DNA of 64,000 nucleotides from Dromiciops gliroides (taxonomy: Eukaryota; Chordata; Mammalia; Microbiotheria; Microbiotheriidae): the NCBI RefSeq assembly GCF_019393635.1, contig NC_057867.1, positions 51,739,143 to 51,803,142 of the forward strand, read 5' to 3'. A program made the position numbers and the translations under genes. Shown here in pieces: positions 17,583 to 29,243 of the stretch (positions are counted from its first letter, which is position 1; the number at the start of each line of letters is the position of its first letter). The notes below the pieces were generated by a model that worked only from the letters and a program-made list of their open reading frames with translations, was not told where the DNA came from and ran no database searches.

Positions 17583-18496
17583 TAATTAATAGTCTAGGAA
17601 TACAATCCTTTGGGGCTACTTTTTCTGATCTCTCAGGAGAAGAGATAATACTTAGCAACATGTTGACAAAAGACCATCTTGAATAGCTAATAAACCTCTT
17701 TATCAAAGTAAGCAGTAAACAGAAATTGTGGGAATTATACAGATTACAATAGACCAAAGAAAGAGTAAAAGAGTTTTTCAGCTAAGGAGTGAGATAAGGA
17801 ACCGAGAGAGAACAATATAGAGGAGGTGGGACTTATTAGGGGAGGGCTTTCCCTACTGGTTTTAGGCTCTGAGGACCACCAGCAGCCATTCAAAAAAATC
17901 TGTGCCTGCCTCTCTCAACAGCTTTGGTTGAAAACCTCTCCCTTACATATACATTACCACAAGCTCAGGGATCTGCCAGGCCAACAAGAGCCACTGACCC
18001 TTACACATAGAGAGCTCAGACTGGTCATAGGGTTGCCCTTTAGGGTCCAACCCAAGTGGGTGGAGGGTTTACACATATGAATACACAAGACATTCCCTGC
18101 CCGGTCAACCAGAAAATTAACGAAACAATCAATATAGGAGAATTAAAGTTTTTAATTCGGGCAGAGGAGCTGTAACTCAGAGTATGGAAAAGCAGATTTC
18201 TAGGAATACCCAAATGTGGAGACTGAGGACAGGGTTTATATGGGAAAACAGGACACAGAGAGCTATGAGACTACCCTTGGAAAAAGTAAGTTTCTCACAA
18301 ATAGAAACTACTTAATGTAAATTAAACCTTTTACATACTAACCTAAAGTGCTGGAAGTAAGCTTGGGTATCTTTGGGAGGGGATAAAACAAATCAAGAGT
18401 CTGGAATTGACAGAGTGGTCAGCCCCAGGCAATCCATTGGCCTGGGAATGGAGAATAGGTGAGCATCCAGCAGTTCTCTGGACATTGTGGTTATCA

Positions 18497-18642
18497 GGGG
18501 GCAACTAGGTGATGCAGAGGACAAAGCACCGGCCCTGGATTCAGTGGGACCTGAGTTCAAATCCGACCTCAGACACTTGACACTTACTAGCTGTGTCACC
18601 CTGGGCAAGTCACTTAACCCTCAGTGCCCCACCAAAAAAAAT
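18497..18642 (+). mobile_element. WSINE1-like SINE
   Basis: Full-length copy; target repeats ATTGTGGTTATCA and ATTGTGCTTATCA. Confidence 0.9.
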
Positions 18643-18704
18643 TGTGCTTATCACCTCAAAGAGCTCCCATTCTAATGGGAGATAGTTCAATAAAGAGGTA
18701 GCTG

Positions 18705-19460
18705 GTTGTTGGTGGAGTTGTGAACTGATCCAACCATTCTGGAGAGCAATTTGGAACATCCTCTTTGACCTAGTAATACCACTACTAGATATGTATCCCA
18801 AAGAAATCATAAAAAAGGGTAAAGAACCCACATACATAAAAATATTTCTAGCAACTCTCTTTGTGGTGGCAAAGAATTGTAAAGCAAGGGGATGCACATC
18901 AACTGGGGAATGGCTGAACAAATTGTGGTATATGAATATAATGGAATACTATTGTGCTATAAGAAATGATGAACAGGCAGATTTCAGAAAAACCTGGAAA
19001 GACTTAAGTGGACTGATGCTGAATGAAGTGAGCAGAACCAGAAGAACATTGTACACAGTAACAGCAACATTGTGTGATGATCAACTGTGAAATACTTAGC
19101 TCTTCTCAGCAATACAAGGATCCGAGACATTTCCAAAGGACTCATGATGTAAAATGCTCCCCACATCCAGAAAAAAAGAACTGTGGAATGTGAATGCAGG
19201 TTGAACCATATTGTTTCCACTTTTTTTTGTTTATTTTTTTCTATTTTGAGGTTTTGCCCTTTTATTTTGATTCTTCTTTCACAACATAACTAATGAATGC
19301 AGAAATGTTTAATGTGATAGTACATATATAACCTATATCAGATTGTTTTCTGTCTTGGGGAGGGGGGAGAAAATTTAGAACTCAAAATCTTATAAAAACA
19401 AATGTTGAAAACTATCTTTATGTGTAACTGGGAAATAATAAAATACTTGTAAGATTAAAA
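18705..19460 (+). mobile_element. L1 LINE, 5'-truncated (ORF2 C-terminus and 3' UTR)
   Basis: The open part reads DLVIPLLDMYPKEIIKKGKE, then KIFLATLFVVAKN, GEWLNKLWYMNIMEYYCAI and RNDEQ. These align with the ORF2 C-terminus of mammalian L1 (human has TMEYYAAIKNDE). The 3' UTR follows with the G-rich tract GGGGAGGGGGGAG and an A-rich end. Only about the last 130 residues of ORF2 remain, so the copy cannot move. Confidence 0.88.
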
Positions 19461-19549
19461 AAAGAATGGAAAGGTAGAGGATGGAGCTAGATTGGAAAGA
19501 GTTTCAAACAGCAAACAGGGGACTTTATCTTTGACCCTGAGGGTAGAGG

Positions 19550-20090
19550 GAAAAAACTAAAGCTCAATGATGAGCAGGATGCTATCAGAAGGACTTATGA
19601 AAAATGCAGTCCATCTATGGAGAAAGAACTGATGGTATCTGAATACAGATTGAAGCACAATTGTTTTTGTTAGTTCTTCTTTCTAAAGGTATTTTGCCTG
19701 TTTTCTTTCACAACCTGACTAACGTGGAGATGTTTTACACAACTGCTTATATATAACTTATATTGAATTGCTTGACTTCTTAGGGTGGTGAGGGAGGAAG
19801 AAAATTTGGAACGCAAAGTTGTTTGTTTGGTTTTTTTAGTTGGCTTTTTTTTTTTTTTTTTTAGTGAGGCAATCGGAGTTAAGTGACTTGCCCAGGGTCA
19901 CACAGCTAGTAAGTGTTAAATGTCTGAGGCCGGATTTGAACTCAGATACTCCTGACTCCAGGGCTGGTGCTCTATCCACTGCACCACCTAGCTGCCCAGA
20001 ACGCAAAGTTTTAAAAAATCAATGTGAAAAAAATTATTTTTTTACATGTAACTTGGGGAAAATTCCAAACAAATCAATAAATCCCCAAAA
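19550..20090 (+). mobile_element. L1 3' UTR, split by a SINE
   Basis: L1 3' end with AGAAAGAACTGATGGTATCT and TTTCACAACCTGACTAA, interrupted by the SINE at 19,841. Confidence 0.8.
19841..19997 (-). mobile_element. WSINE1-like SINE (ACTCCTGACTCC subfamily)
   Basis: Inserted in an L1 3' UTR; duplicated target GAACGCAAAGTT. Carries the GTTAA..ACTCCTGACTCC marker set. Confidence 0.92.
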
Positions 20091-20177
20091 AAGAAAAAAA
20101 CAAAACACAAAAACTAAAGCTTAATGAGCAAGAGATTGGTGGGGTGGGGAGTGGTATCTGACATGGTCAAATCTTTT

Positions 20178-20404
20178 GTTGTTCACTCATGTCCAACTCT
20201 CTGTGACCGGATTTAGGGTTTTCTTGGCAGAAATACTGGAGTGGTTTGCCATTTCATTCTCCAGCTCATTTTACAGCTAAGGAAACTGAGGCAAACAGGG
20301 TAAAATGACTTACCCAGGGTCACACAGCTAGTGTCTGAGATCAGATTTGAACTCAGATCCTCCTGAGGACAGTGCTCTATCCACTGTGCTGCCACCTAGC
20401 TGTC
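20178..20404 (-). mobile_element. Long SINE with RTE-type tail
   Basis: Head at the right end (GCCACCTAGCTGTCC), tail unit on the left with CATGTCCAACTCTCTGTGAC and AGTGGTTTGCCATTTC. Confidence 0.85.
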
Positions 20405-20504
20405 CTATGGTAGGATCTACAGTTTAGGAAAAATCACTTTGGAGGCTATAAAGAAGATGGATCAGAGTGGCGAGCAATTTAAGGCAGGGAAATCAATTTC
20501 TTCC

Positions 20505-20605
20505 TATCCATGCTGTCTCCTTAAGGGCAGAAACTGCTCTATTTGTGTCTCCAGCTCTTAGCATAGTACCTGACACATAGTAAGTGCCTAATAAATGCTT
20601 TTTTC
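20505..20605 (+). mobile_element. L2 LINE extreme 3' end
   Basis: Reads AAGGGCAGAAACTGCTCT and ACATAGTAAGTGCCTAATAA, the usual end of L2. Confidence 0.6.
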
Positions 20606-20879
20606 ATTTATTCATTTATCCATCCATATATTCATGCATGTATTCATTCATGCCATCTGGCACCCTGGGCCCTGAGGGGGAAGAGGTGGTGGCATAATCT
20701 TTGCTCCTCACTGCTACTTTTGAGAGCCTCCCTTTGCTTCCATCACTCAGTATCTCCTCTGGCTCTTCTGGCATTCGATGTACATGGTGATATCTCCTTA
20801 AACAGTCTGGCCTCCAAGTTCATTAACCTTTTGAACTCCAACTCAGCTAACCACAGGAATGGTCATATATTGAACCACT

Positions 20880-20990
20880 CAGCCTCAGTTTCTTCGTCTG
20901 CAAAATAGGTATGATAATAGCACCTACCTTTCAGGGTTGTTATGAGGATCAAATGAGATAATGAATGTTGAGCATTTGGAAAATCTTAAA
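20880..20990 (+). mobile_element. MIR/CORE-type SINE 3' part
   Basis: CTCAGTTTCTTCGTCTGC, then GGGTTGTTATGAGGATCAAA and TGAGATAATGAATG. Confidence 0.6.
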
Positions 20991-20999
20991 GTGACCTAT

Positions 21000-21122
21000 A
21001 CTTAATATTTCTTCTCTATATACTTGGACTTGTCTCCCTTGTTAGAAGGGAAGCTCATTGTGACTAGGGATTGTTTTGTTCTTTAGATCGGTATTTCCAG
21101 CGCCTAAACCAGTACCTGGCAC
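21000..21122 (+). mobile_element. L2 LINE extreme 3' end
   Basis: TAGAAGGGAAGCTCATTGTG, then CCAGCGCCTAAACCAGTACC. It joins the SINE fragment that follows. Confidence 0.55.
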
Positions 21123-21125
21123 ATG

Positions 21126-21223
21126 GGAGGGTCACACAGCTAGTAAGTGTCTGAGGTTGGATTTGAACTCAGGTCCTCCTGACTCCAGGACCAGTGTTCA
21201 ATCCACTGTGCCACCTGGCTGCC
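21126..21223 (-). mobile_element. WSINE1-like SINE fragment
   Basis: Lacks the A-tail end; starts at GGGTCACACAGCTAGTAAG and runs to the head GTGCCACCTGGCTGCCC. Confidence 0.8.
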
Positions 21224-21434
21224 CTGATGGGAGGTTGCTTGATTCATTGATCTTACCATACCTCATAAGTGTTCTGTGTCCATGATCTAGAACCCTAAAA
21301 TTCCTCTGACTACTATGGCTCTTCATCATTCTCACTCCCATCTCCAGTCACTCCATACCTCCCATACCTCCCTTCTCTTTCAGACACTTCTGCTTTGGAC
21401 TCACTTTTCTACCTTCACAGTTTTGGTCCTCTGG

Positions 21435-21622
21435 GTCAGTGGTATGAAATTCAAATAAAAATGGATCCCTGTGGGCTGCATATTGACTTAGAAAAACAAC
21501 ACATTAACATTATCTATGTTGTATTGTATTTTGATTTCTTTTGTTAACCATTTCTCAATGACATTTTAATGTGGGTCAGTCCTCACTGGGGAGTTTTTGA
21601 CACAGCTGCTCTAGTTAACCAC
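21435..21622 (+). mobile_element. hAT-type MITE, family A
   Basis: Starts CAGTGGTATGAAATTC and ends TTTTTGACACAGCTGCTCTAG, near inverted repeats of each other. Shares GGATCCCTGTGGGCTGCA with the copy at 28,418. Confidence 0.65.
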
Positions 21623-21859
21623 TGTTCTCTCTTCTCTGGTCCCTTGGTACCTTATCCTATCACTGCTCAGGATTTGCCAAACACCAATGCTGGGTTTAGT
21701 GGTGTGCTAGAAAGAGCTCCTACTGGCTCCTGAGAGCCAACTGTCCAATTTCCAGTATGAGAAGGCCTTGGGAATTAGCAGAGGACGCAAATCAGGGCTT
21801 GATTTATTGTTTTTTTTATTTTCTCTAGACTTAAAAAAAGATGGAAAAATGTAAATGAT

Positions 21860-22050
21860 GCAGATTAAACTTTTTTATTATAAAAGTGTTTTCTTATTTT
21901 CCAGTTACATGTAGAGATAGTTTTCAACATTTGTTTTTATAAGATTTCTAGTTTCAAATTTTTCTCCCTCCCTTCCCTCCCCAAGACAGCAAGTAAACTG
22001 ATATAGGTTATATATGTACAATAACGTTAAACATATTTCGATGCAGATTA
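21860..22050 (-). mobile_element. L1 3' end, minus orientation
   Basis: GTTACATGTAGAGATAGTTT, TATAAGATTTCTAGTTTC and the C-rich copy of the 3' UTR purine tract. Confidence 0.8.
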
Positions 22051-22479
22051 AACTTAAAAGTGTGTCATGCAAAGGAGTGTGTTGGTAAATGTTCAACAAC
22101 CCGTTAGCTGGGAGGGGGTGAGGGGGGAGAAGTACACACAACCCATTTTTAACTTTACTCTGCATTATTAGCTATTTTCTCCATCACTTTCTTAAGTATA
22201 GAGACAACCAACAAAACAGCAAATCAAGCCCTGATTTGTAGATCTGCTGGTTTCCAAGGTGTAAATACTCATACTGAAAATGTAACAATTGGCTCTCCAG
22301 AGGTGGGGTAGGGGCTAGCTCCAGCATAGTCCTGGTTAAGCCTACTTCCCCCCATCTACCCATCCAGTGAGCCATTTGTTAAACACTTACCAGGTTTACT
22401 CCCAGCAACCTCCATCTCTGATCTTAGCGCTGAATACTGAAAAAGTGTCACCTGGAGCTTCTAGCAATGGGTTGCATTT

Positions 22480-23050
22480 AATCTCAACAAGACCTTCACT
22501 GCAATCTTTATTCTTTGGCTATTGACTCTCTGCAGCAATTGTTCCTAACGTTCTCTTCTCTCCTCAAGCCTCCTACACCACCTCCTCTCCTCTCTGGCTC
22601 AGCAGATGACTTTTCCTACTTTCCCCAGAATATAGAGGCCATCTGTCAGGAGCTTCATCTCCTTGTCTCCTACATCTCAGAATCCCTCAATATTTCCCAT
22701 ATCCTTTGCTCCAATCTCTGATGATGAGGTGACCCTTTTTCTTACCAAGAGTAACCCATTCTTTTGGGCAGGGCCCTTGATCCTGTCTTCTCTCACTAGC
22801 TCCTGGATCTTGCTCCTTCGTTCATTCCTCCTCTCTCTAATCTTTAGTCTCTCCCAATTTACAGGATCTTTCCCTGTTGCATATAAACATTTCTAAGTCT
22901 CCCTCATCCCTAAAAAAGCCCTTCACTGGACCCTGCCATCCCCTCAGACTGTTATCCTATATCTTTCCCATTCAAAATCCTAGAATAAGATGTCCATAAT
23001 CCTTACCTCCACTTCCCCTCCCACTCACTTTTCAACTCTTTGCAACTTGG
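22480..23050 (+). mobile_element. L2 LINE, reverse transcriptase relic
   Basis: Broken frame reading SDDEVTLFLTKSNPFFWAGP and then SLSQFTGSFPVAYKH, followed out of frame by a KKALHWTLPSPQ-like run. This matches the L2/CR1 reverse transcriptase phrase of type SxDEVxxLL...STGxFPxxWKxAxVxPLLKKP. Pseudogenised. Confidence 0.65.
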
Positions 23051-23084
23051 CATCTGAGTAAGTGACTCAACTAAAACCATTCCA

Positions 23085-23260
23085 GGCCTGCAGTTAGAAA
23101 GACTTGAGCTTTAAACCTAGCCTCAGATACTTCTTAGCTGTTTGACCCTGGGCAAGTCACTTTAACCTCTGTCTGTCTCAGTTTCCTTCTCTGTAAAATG
23201 GAGATTAGAATAGCACCTTCCAGGGTTGTTGTGAGTATCAAATGAGATAATACAGACAGT
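23085..23260 (+). mobile_element. MIR/CORE-type SINE
   Basis: TTAGCTGTTTGACCCTGGGC, CTCAGTTTCCTTCTCTGTAA and AGGGTTGTTGTGAGTATC. Confidence 0.65.
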
Positions 23261-23935
23261 TTTCACTTTAAGTAAGTGGTCTGACTATTCTGCAGACCTC
23301 TATGTAAAGTGATTTTTACATCATGGGAATTTGCCAGGAGAAGGAGTTGAAAGGAAGGAGGGAGGGAGGGAGGCAGGAAGGGGGAAGTGCCCTGTGGAGG
23401 GAGGAGGCCGTCACACAGTTCAAGGATGAGGTGGAGCTATATACAGAGAAGCAAGAACTGGAGGAAAAACATGCAGGGGGTAGACACTTGGGAGCCAGAC
23501 ACATGCATGGGTGGGCTAAGCCCCCTGTCCTACAGAGGCAGCAGTGGTGGCTGTCTCTCTGGCCTCTGCCTCAGTTCTTCTGCTTTCACTTGGAGGGTTG
23601 TTTTTTTGTTTGGTTTTTAAGGTTTTGGGGTGGGGTGGGTGGGAGGTCGCAGAGCAACATGGAGAAGAAGCAGGAAAAGAGCACAGTACTGTAAAGTAAA
23701 ATGAATTTCTTCCAAAATTCTTTACTAAAGTCAAACCTGCGTATTGCAAATTTGTGTAAAGCTCTTAGCCAGGGCACATAATAGGTGCTTAATAAATCCT
23801 TACTTATCCTGGCCCCCAAGACTCTGTCTCGTGATTTCTCTTTTCTCTCTTCAACCTCTTTTCCTTGAGGGAATCTCATCATTTGCCATGATGTCAATGA
23901 TCATCCCTGTGTAAATGACACCCTAGATCTATATA

Positions 23936-23985
23936 CAGGGTGTCCTAAAAGTCTTAGTGCAGTTTTAGCCTTTAATAGCTTAAAA
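23936..23985 (+). mobile_element. Mariner-type transposon end
   Basis: TACAGGGTGTCCTAAAAGTC and TTAGTGCAGTTTTAGCC match the terminal repeat of a mariner element. Only one end is visible; L2-like sequence follows. Confidence 0.5.
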
Positions 23986-24100
23986 TTCTGACCCTAATCT
24001 GTCTCCTGAACTCTAGACCCATCTTACCAACTGCCTGTTGGGCATCTTTACCTGCACATCCTTTGGGCAACTGAATCTCTATATGTCTAAAACATAGATC
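23985..24100 (+). mobile_element. L2 LINE fragment
   Basis: CCAACTGCCTGTTGGGCATC and TATATGTCTAAAACATAGA, as in the L2 3' region. Confidence 0.5.
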
Positions 24101-24104
24101 TAGA

Positions 24105-24700
24105 GCCCAAAGGAGCCCTACCAGTCAATTGCTCCCTTGGAAGATGGAAAGGAGCTAGTTGCCCTTGAAAGGGCAGGTTGGAAGCCGAGCTGATGGCCTG
24201 GGGTCTGATGCTTTTCCCAGAGCTCTTGGATAAATGGGCCTGACTGTTTTTTCTGAGGTCTTAGGGGTGTTTTGCCCTTCTTGGCCCATGCTGCCTTCCA
24301 TCTCTCTCTCCAGGGAGAGAGGTTCCAGCTAGTCAGATTCACCTGCCCCATTGACAGCCATAGATAGGCAGTTGGCATAGATGGTGGCCGAGGAAGAAGC
24401 CCTTACTCCACATTTTATTCCCCAAGAGCTGGGCTGGAAGCAGGCCCAGTGGTCTGGAGGGCAGACATTTCAAGGCTCAGCTCATGTGCTTCCCTCATTA
24501 AGGAGAAGCTTTTTCTAACCCTAGTTCTTTGTGCTTTCTCCCTTTTCAGCCATAGATAGAGCAGAAAGAGACCTCAGAATTGTGTACACAAAATAATGAT
24601 GTAGGACAATTCCTGGAACAGAATTGTGTACACACATACACATGTATGTGTTTACGTGATGTATTCCCCCATTTGAATGTATGCTCCTGGAAGGCAGAAA
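24105..24700. other. Intergenic, nothing recognised
   Basis: No repeat, coding or RNA signal that I can support between the L2 fragment and the next SINE. Confidence 0.4.
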
Positions 24701-24846
24701 CTATTTTTTTAGTAAGGCAATTGGAGTTAAGTGACTTGCCCAGGGTCACACAGCTAGTAAGTGTCAAGTGTCTGAGGCTGGATTTGAACTCAGGTCCTCC
24801 TGAATCCAGGGCTGGTGCTCTATCCACTGCGCCACCTAGCTGCCCC
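24701..24846 (-). mobile_element. WSINE1-like SINE
   Basis: Full-length; duplicated target GAAACTATTTTT / GGAACTATTTTT. Confidence 0.92.
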
Positions 24847-24999
24847 GAAGGAACTATTTTTCATTCAACTTTATCATCCCCAGTCACTGGCACAATGCCA
24901 AGATTGTTAAAGGGCAAGAGAAAGTTAAGGAAGAAGAATGAAAAAAAAGCTCTTTTTTTTTTTACTGCAAAACAATTGGCAATTTTCAGTTATTAAAAT

Positions 25000-26460
25000 T
25001 GTGGGTTTTGCATTTTGTATCCTTTTCTCAATCAGGAAAAAAATTCTTTTTTTGAATGTTATATAACATACATATAAAACAAGATAGAAAAATACATTAT
25101 AAACTTATAACAATGGCTGTAAATACATTATCTTACATGTTTCTCATAGGCAATAGGTTGGTTATGGTATATACATAGCATGAAACTACTAAGATAATAA
25201 AGAATAGACAAAATACATGTCAGCTGTACAGTAGCATACAAGCGACACTCCCATCTACCCACTCTAAAAAAATTACATAATACTGTCGGAAAAAAGTTTT
25301 AAAACTACATATTTTAATAAGAAATAAATTAAATAAAGAATGATAATACTGAGAACCAAGGCATTCAGAGATTTCAAAAGTCATACTTCTTTTTAGTTGA
25401 TCCAAAATTTTGTCAACTAAATTTTCAAAAGTTTGTTTAGAGCAAACATTACTCATAAATGTCACATATTTATTTGATACACTTACTTTCTTCCCAATAA
25501 AAGAACTTTGATAAACATCTAAAATGTCCAGGTTTATCATAGTCGAGATGAAACTGGAACAAATACTGGTATCATTTTAGCAAATCTCTCCTCAAATGTT
25601 TGAGTGTTGTGGGTTTATTCAAGCAACCAAAATCAAAATCAAAATGGCACAGCATATATTGTAAGGAAATCAAAATACTGCATATGTAACAGGAAGACAA
25701 AGCAATGGCACGTTAAACAAAAGCTAGCTGAACATAAAGGGATGAATGTCTATTGCATAGTAAATAAACTAAAAATCATTTCCAAGTTTGAGACAAGGTG
25801 ATGGATGAAGTCACCATGGAGGTACTTACTGAGCTTTACTGCTGACCTTTGACTTCAAAGCTGTGAAGGTATGTAAGAAGGAATGAGTTGATAAATTGGG
25901 GAACACAAAGTCACTTGATAATTTGCCACATCTGGTACTGATTTGTTAAAAAATGAATAATCACTCAATTATTTAGAATTCAGCTTTGTGCACAAATTGC
26001 TTCAACTATTACACAAGGCCAACTGTTTGAACTTCACAATTTAGGAAGCTTAAACGGATATATAGTTGAGCCTTTGTATGCAAATGATGCTAATTTCTAA
26101 CATTCTTTTAAAAGTCAAAAGCAAAGGAAGTTAGAACTAATGAAAAAGTTGTATCAGAAATTATCTGACATGGCTGGCAGAAGTTCTAGAAAATTTTGTA
26201 AAAGTTTTAAGTAACTTCTGAACTAAAAATTGGTAAAATTTACAAAGCTTTATTTTGTGAAATTAGTGAAGTCATCTAGAGGTTACTACTATATCAATCA
26301 ATAAGAATATAACTCATCCCATTAAAACAAAACATCGTTCTACTTTTTTAATCGGATAGTGAGAAAGAGAATAACACAGTTTTTGTCTCAGATCCTTTGG
26401 ATTTGGGTTGAGCAAGTTCATGAAACAAAAGTACTTATGATTTTAAAAGAATTAACATGT
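25000..26460. other. AT-rich unassigned block
   Basis: About 1.4 kb, strongly AT-rich and without any of the repeats that fill its surroundings. The minus strand has an open frame of 106 codons (25,540-25,220) reading SKQTFENLVDKILDQLKRSM, which I cannot assign to a family. Part of the plus strand near 26,170-26,300 faintly recalls a worn hAT transposase, but this is too weak to call. Confidence 0.35.
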
Positions 26461-26474
26461 TTTAAAAATGAATG

Positions 26475-26604
26475 AGGGGGCAGCTAGGTGGTGCAATGGA
26501 TAAGGCACTAGCCTTGGATTCAGGAGGACCTGAGTTCAAACCCAGCCTCAGACACTTACTAGCTGTGTGAACCTGGGCAAGTCACTTAAACCCCATTGCC
26601 CTGC

Positions 26605-26633
<29 letters not shown>
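26475..26633 (+). mobile_element. WSINE1-like SINE, first of a nested set
   Basis: Flanked by AAAATGAATGAG on the left and AAAATGAATGAGC on the right. Confidence 0.9.
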
Positions 26634-26635
<2 letters not shown>

Positions 26636-26648
26636 TGAATGAGCTGTT

Positions 26649-26799
26649 GGGGCAGCTAGATGGCGCAGTGGATAGAGCACTGGCCCTGGAGTCAGGAGTA
26701 CCTGAGTTCAAATCTGACCTCAGACACTTGACACTTACTAGCTGTGTGACCCTGGGCAAGTCACTTAATCCCAATTGCCTCACTAAAAAAAAAAAAAAA
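26649..26799 (+). mobile_element. WSINE1-like SINE, second of a nested set
   Basis: Flanked by AATGAGCTGT on both sides. Ends CCCAATTGCCTCACTAAAA, the second tail type of the family. Confidence 0.9.
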
Positions 26800-26809
26800 G
26801 AATGAGCTG

Positions 26810-27024
26810 TACCAATGCAATGGTACAGAAGAGTTACAGGGAACTCATGATAGGAGAGGATCTCCAAATCCAGGAAAAAAAAAAAAGAACCGTGGAGTAG
26901 ATGGTGAATGAACCATACTATTTCTTTTGTTTTTGGTGCTGATGTTTTCTATTTTGAGGTTTTTCCTCATTGCTCTGATTTTTCTCTTATAACATGACTA
27001 ATGCAGAAATATGTTTAATGTTAT

Positions 27025-27094
<70 letters not shown>

Positions 27095-27240
27095 CTATAT
27101 CAGATTGCCTGCTGTCTAGGGGAGGGGGGAGGGAGGGGAGGGAGGAAGAAAAATCTGAAATTGGAAAGCTTGTATAAACAAAAGTTGAGAACTATCTTTA
27201 CATGTAACGGGGAAAAAATAAAATACTTTATTAATTTAAA
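26810..27240 (+). mobile_element. L1 3' end, 5'-truncated
   Basis: Starts at ACCAATGCAATGGTACAG and runs through the 3' UTR with a (TA)n tract, GGGGAGGGGGGAGGGAGG and an A-rich end, followed by AAAATGAATGAGC, the same target as the SINEs to its left. Confidence 0.85.
27030..27091 (+). repeat. (TA)n microsatellite in L1 3' UTR
   Basis: About 30 TA units at the place where other L1 copies have a short TATATA stretch. Confidence 0.95.
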
Positions 27241-27509
27241 AAAATGAATGAGCAGTCTGTCATAAGATAGAAAAGTTATCAATTTTTTTTCACAGTATCA
27301 GATTTGGCAAATTGCATCAAGGTAATACAGCAAATATATTATAATTCAAACCATCAACTCATGTGTCTTCCCCCTCTACCTTCTCACACACTGGGCTGAG
27401 CAGGCCTGCATTCACTTGTTATCAGAGGAAGGAAAAGCTCTTTTTGTTGCGATCCCATATGAAGGCAGCACAGCATTCTAGATGTTCTGGGATCCTGATT
27501 CTGTCACCA

Positions 27510-27750
27510 TTGTTGCTGCTGTTGTTACTGAGTTGTGTCTGACTCTCTGACCCCATTTAGGATTATCTTGACGGAGATGCTGAAGTGATTTGCCATTTCC
27601 TTCTCCAGCTCATTTTACAGATGAGGAAACTGGGGCAGACAAGCTGAAGTGACAGCTAGTGTCTGAGGCCAGATTTGAACTCAGGAAGCTGAGTGTTCCT
27701 GACTCCAGGCCCAGCACCCTATCCACTGCAGAGCTACCTAGCTGCCCTTT
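27510..27750 (-). mobile_element. Long SINE with RTE-type tail
   Basis: GTTGTGTCTGACTCTCTGAC, AAGTGATTTGCCATTTCC and ACAGATGAGGAAACTGGG, ending at the head CTACCTAGCTGCCC. Confidence 0.85.
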
Positions 27751-27915
27751 GCCCTGCCTGATTCTCTTGACTAATTGTGTTAGTTACCCCTCCTAGCTGC
27801 AAATTAGATAAATGTGCCCCAATGCCTTTATGTAAGTCATTGATTTAAAATATATACTTGGGTGTAGCTGAAATCTAGGTAATCTCCATCTATAGCACCC
27901 CCTGTTTTGTTTTTG

Positions 27916-28070
27916 TTTTTTTTAGTGAGGCAATTGGGGTTAAGTGACTTGCCTAGGGTCACACAGCTAGTAAATGTCAAGTGTCTGAGGCCGGATTTGA
28001 ACTCAGATCCTCCTTTATCCAGGGCCAGTGCTCTATCCAGTGCTCTATCCACTGTGCCACCTAGCTGCCC
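27916..28070 (-). mobile_element. WSINE1-like SINE with small internal duplication
   Basis: Target CACCCCCTGTTTT on both sides. Near the head the phrase GTGCTCTATCCA occurs twice in a row. Confidence 0.92.
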
Positions 28071-28145
28071 CACACCCCCTGTTTTAACAGTCTAATAACC
28101 CTGTCAAAAGGAGAGATAGAGACAGAGAGACAGAGAGAGGAGATG

Positions 28146-28148
<3 letters not shown>

Positions 28149-28188
<40 letters not shown>
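28149..28188 (+). repeat. (CA)n microsatellite
   Basis: About 19 CA units. Confidence 0.95.
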
Positions 28189-28190
<2 letters not shown>

Positions 28191-28417
28191 GGTTTATGGG
28201 ATATGACCTGATCTGGAGGGGTCTATGCTGGCTCTTTGGGATCATTGCCTCCTTTTCTAGACAATTAATAATCATCTCTTTAATAAGACATTTTAACAGC
28301 AACTGAAGTCAAACTCACTGGTCTATCATTATAACAGGCTCTTGGCCAGACCTAATTAAAGGCCTAGGACCAATCGTAGAACTGCACGGGTTCTCTAGAC
28401 TAGCCCAGTGGGGTCAC

Positions 28418-28555
28418 ACTCAAATAGAAATGGGGCCACTAAACTATACCTAAGGATCCCTGTGGGCTGCACATTGACTTAGTTTTAAAATATAATGTTA
28501 TCTATGTTTTATAGTAGTCTGACTTACTTTGTTAAATCTGAATTTCGGTCTTCCT
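28418..28555 (+). mobile_element. hAT-type MITE, family A (partial)
   Basis: ACTCAAATAGAAATGGGGCC and GGATCCCTGTGGGCTGCACA, shared with the copy at 21,435. Confidence 0.6.
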
Positions 28556-28564
28556 AACTTCAAG

Positions 28565-28745
28565 TATAGGCAGCATGGCACAATGGATAGGACACTGGAC
28601 TTAGAATCAGGAAGACTCAGATTCAAATTCTGTCCCACTTATTAGTAATTGAAACCATCTGGGCCTCAGTTTCCTCATCTGTCAAACCAAGGGGTTGGAC
28701 TTGAAGGCCTCTGAGGTCCCTTCTGGCTCTAGACCTAGGGTCCTG
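28565..28745 (+). mobile_element. Old MIR/CORE-type SINE
   Basis: GGCAGCATGGCACAATGGAT head, CTCAGTTTCCTCATCTGTCA and TCTGAGGTCCCTTCTGGCTC. Confidence 0.7.
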
Positions 28746-29243
28746 GAATCCTATATTTTCACTAAACTGTGCAGAGTTCTCCTGTCAGTTCTCTTGCTCA
28801 GCTGGTCCTCAAGAAAGAGATGTGGTTCGTCCCTGGGACTGGACAAGAAGCCTTTCTACCTTGGCAGTACTGGAGCTCTGCTGGCACAGCTTTTGAGAGC
28901 TTGGGGGTACCTATATACTGTAGTGAGCTTTCAGAGGAGGGCTTTTAATAGCATAATTTTAGAAATGAAAATAGAAGGAATTCTGATTCAATGGTTATGG
29001 GGGGGGTCGTCAATCTCATGTCCTGTTCATTAACATTTACTTAGAGTGTTTATAAATTTATAATGCAACATTTAAAAAAATGTTTAATACTTGCCACAAC
29101 TAGGAGGAGCAGGCAAACTAGGGCTAGCTATGCTATCTTTTTCATCCTCTGGGCCACTTGTGATTTTTTGGTCTTGTCTCAGCACCTCAAAGATATGTTC
29201 CCCCCCGGGTGGGGGGGGTGGAGATCCTAGTCAAGAGGGTCAT

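Noticed and set aside
26170-26300. hAT transposase relic on the plus strand
   Set aside because: A few residues (FYKALFCEISEV-like) recall the family, but no catalytic motif is visible; left as unassigned.
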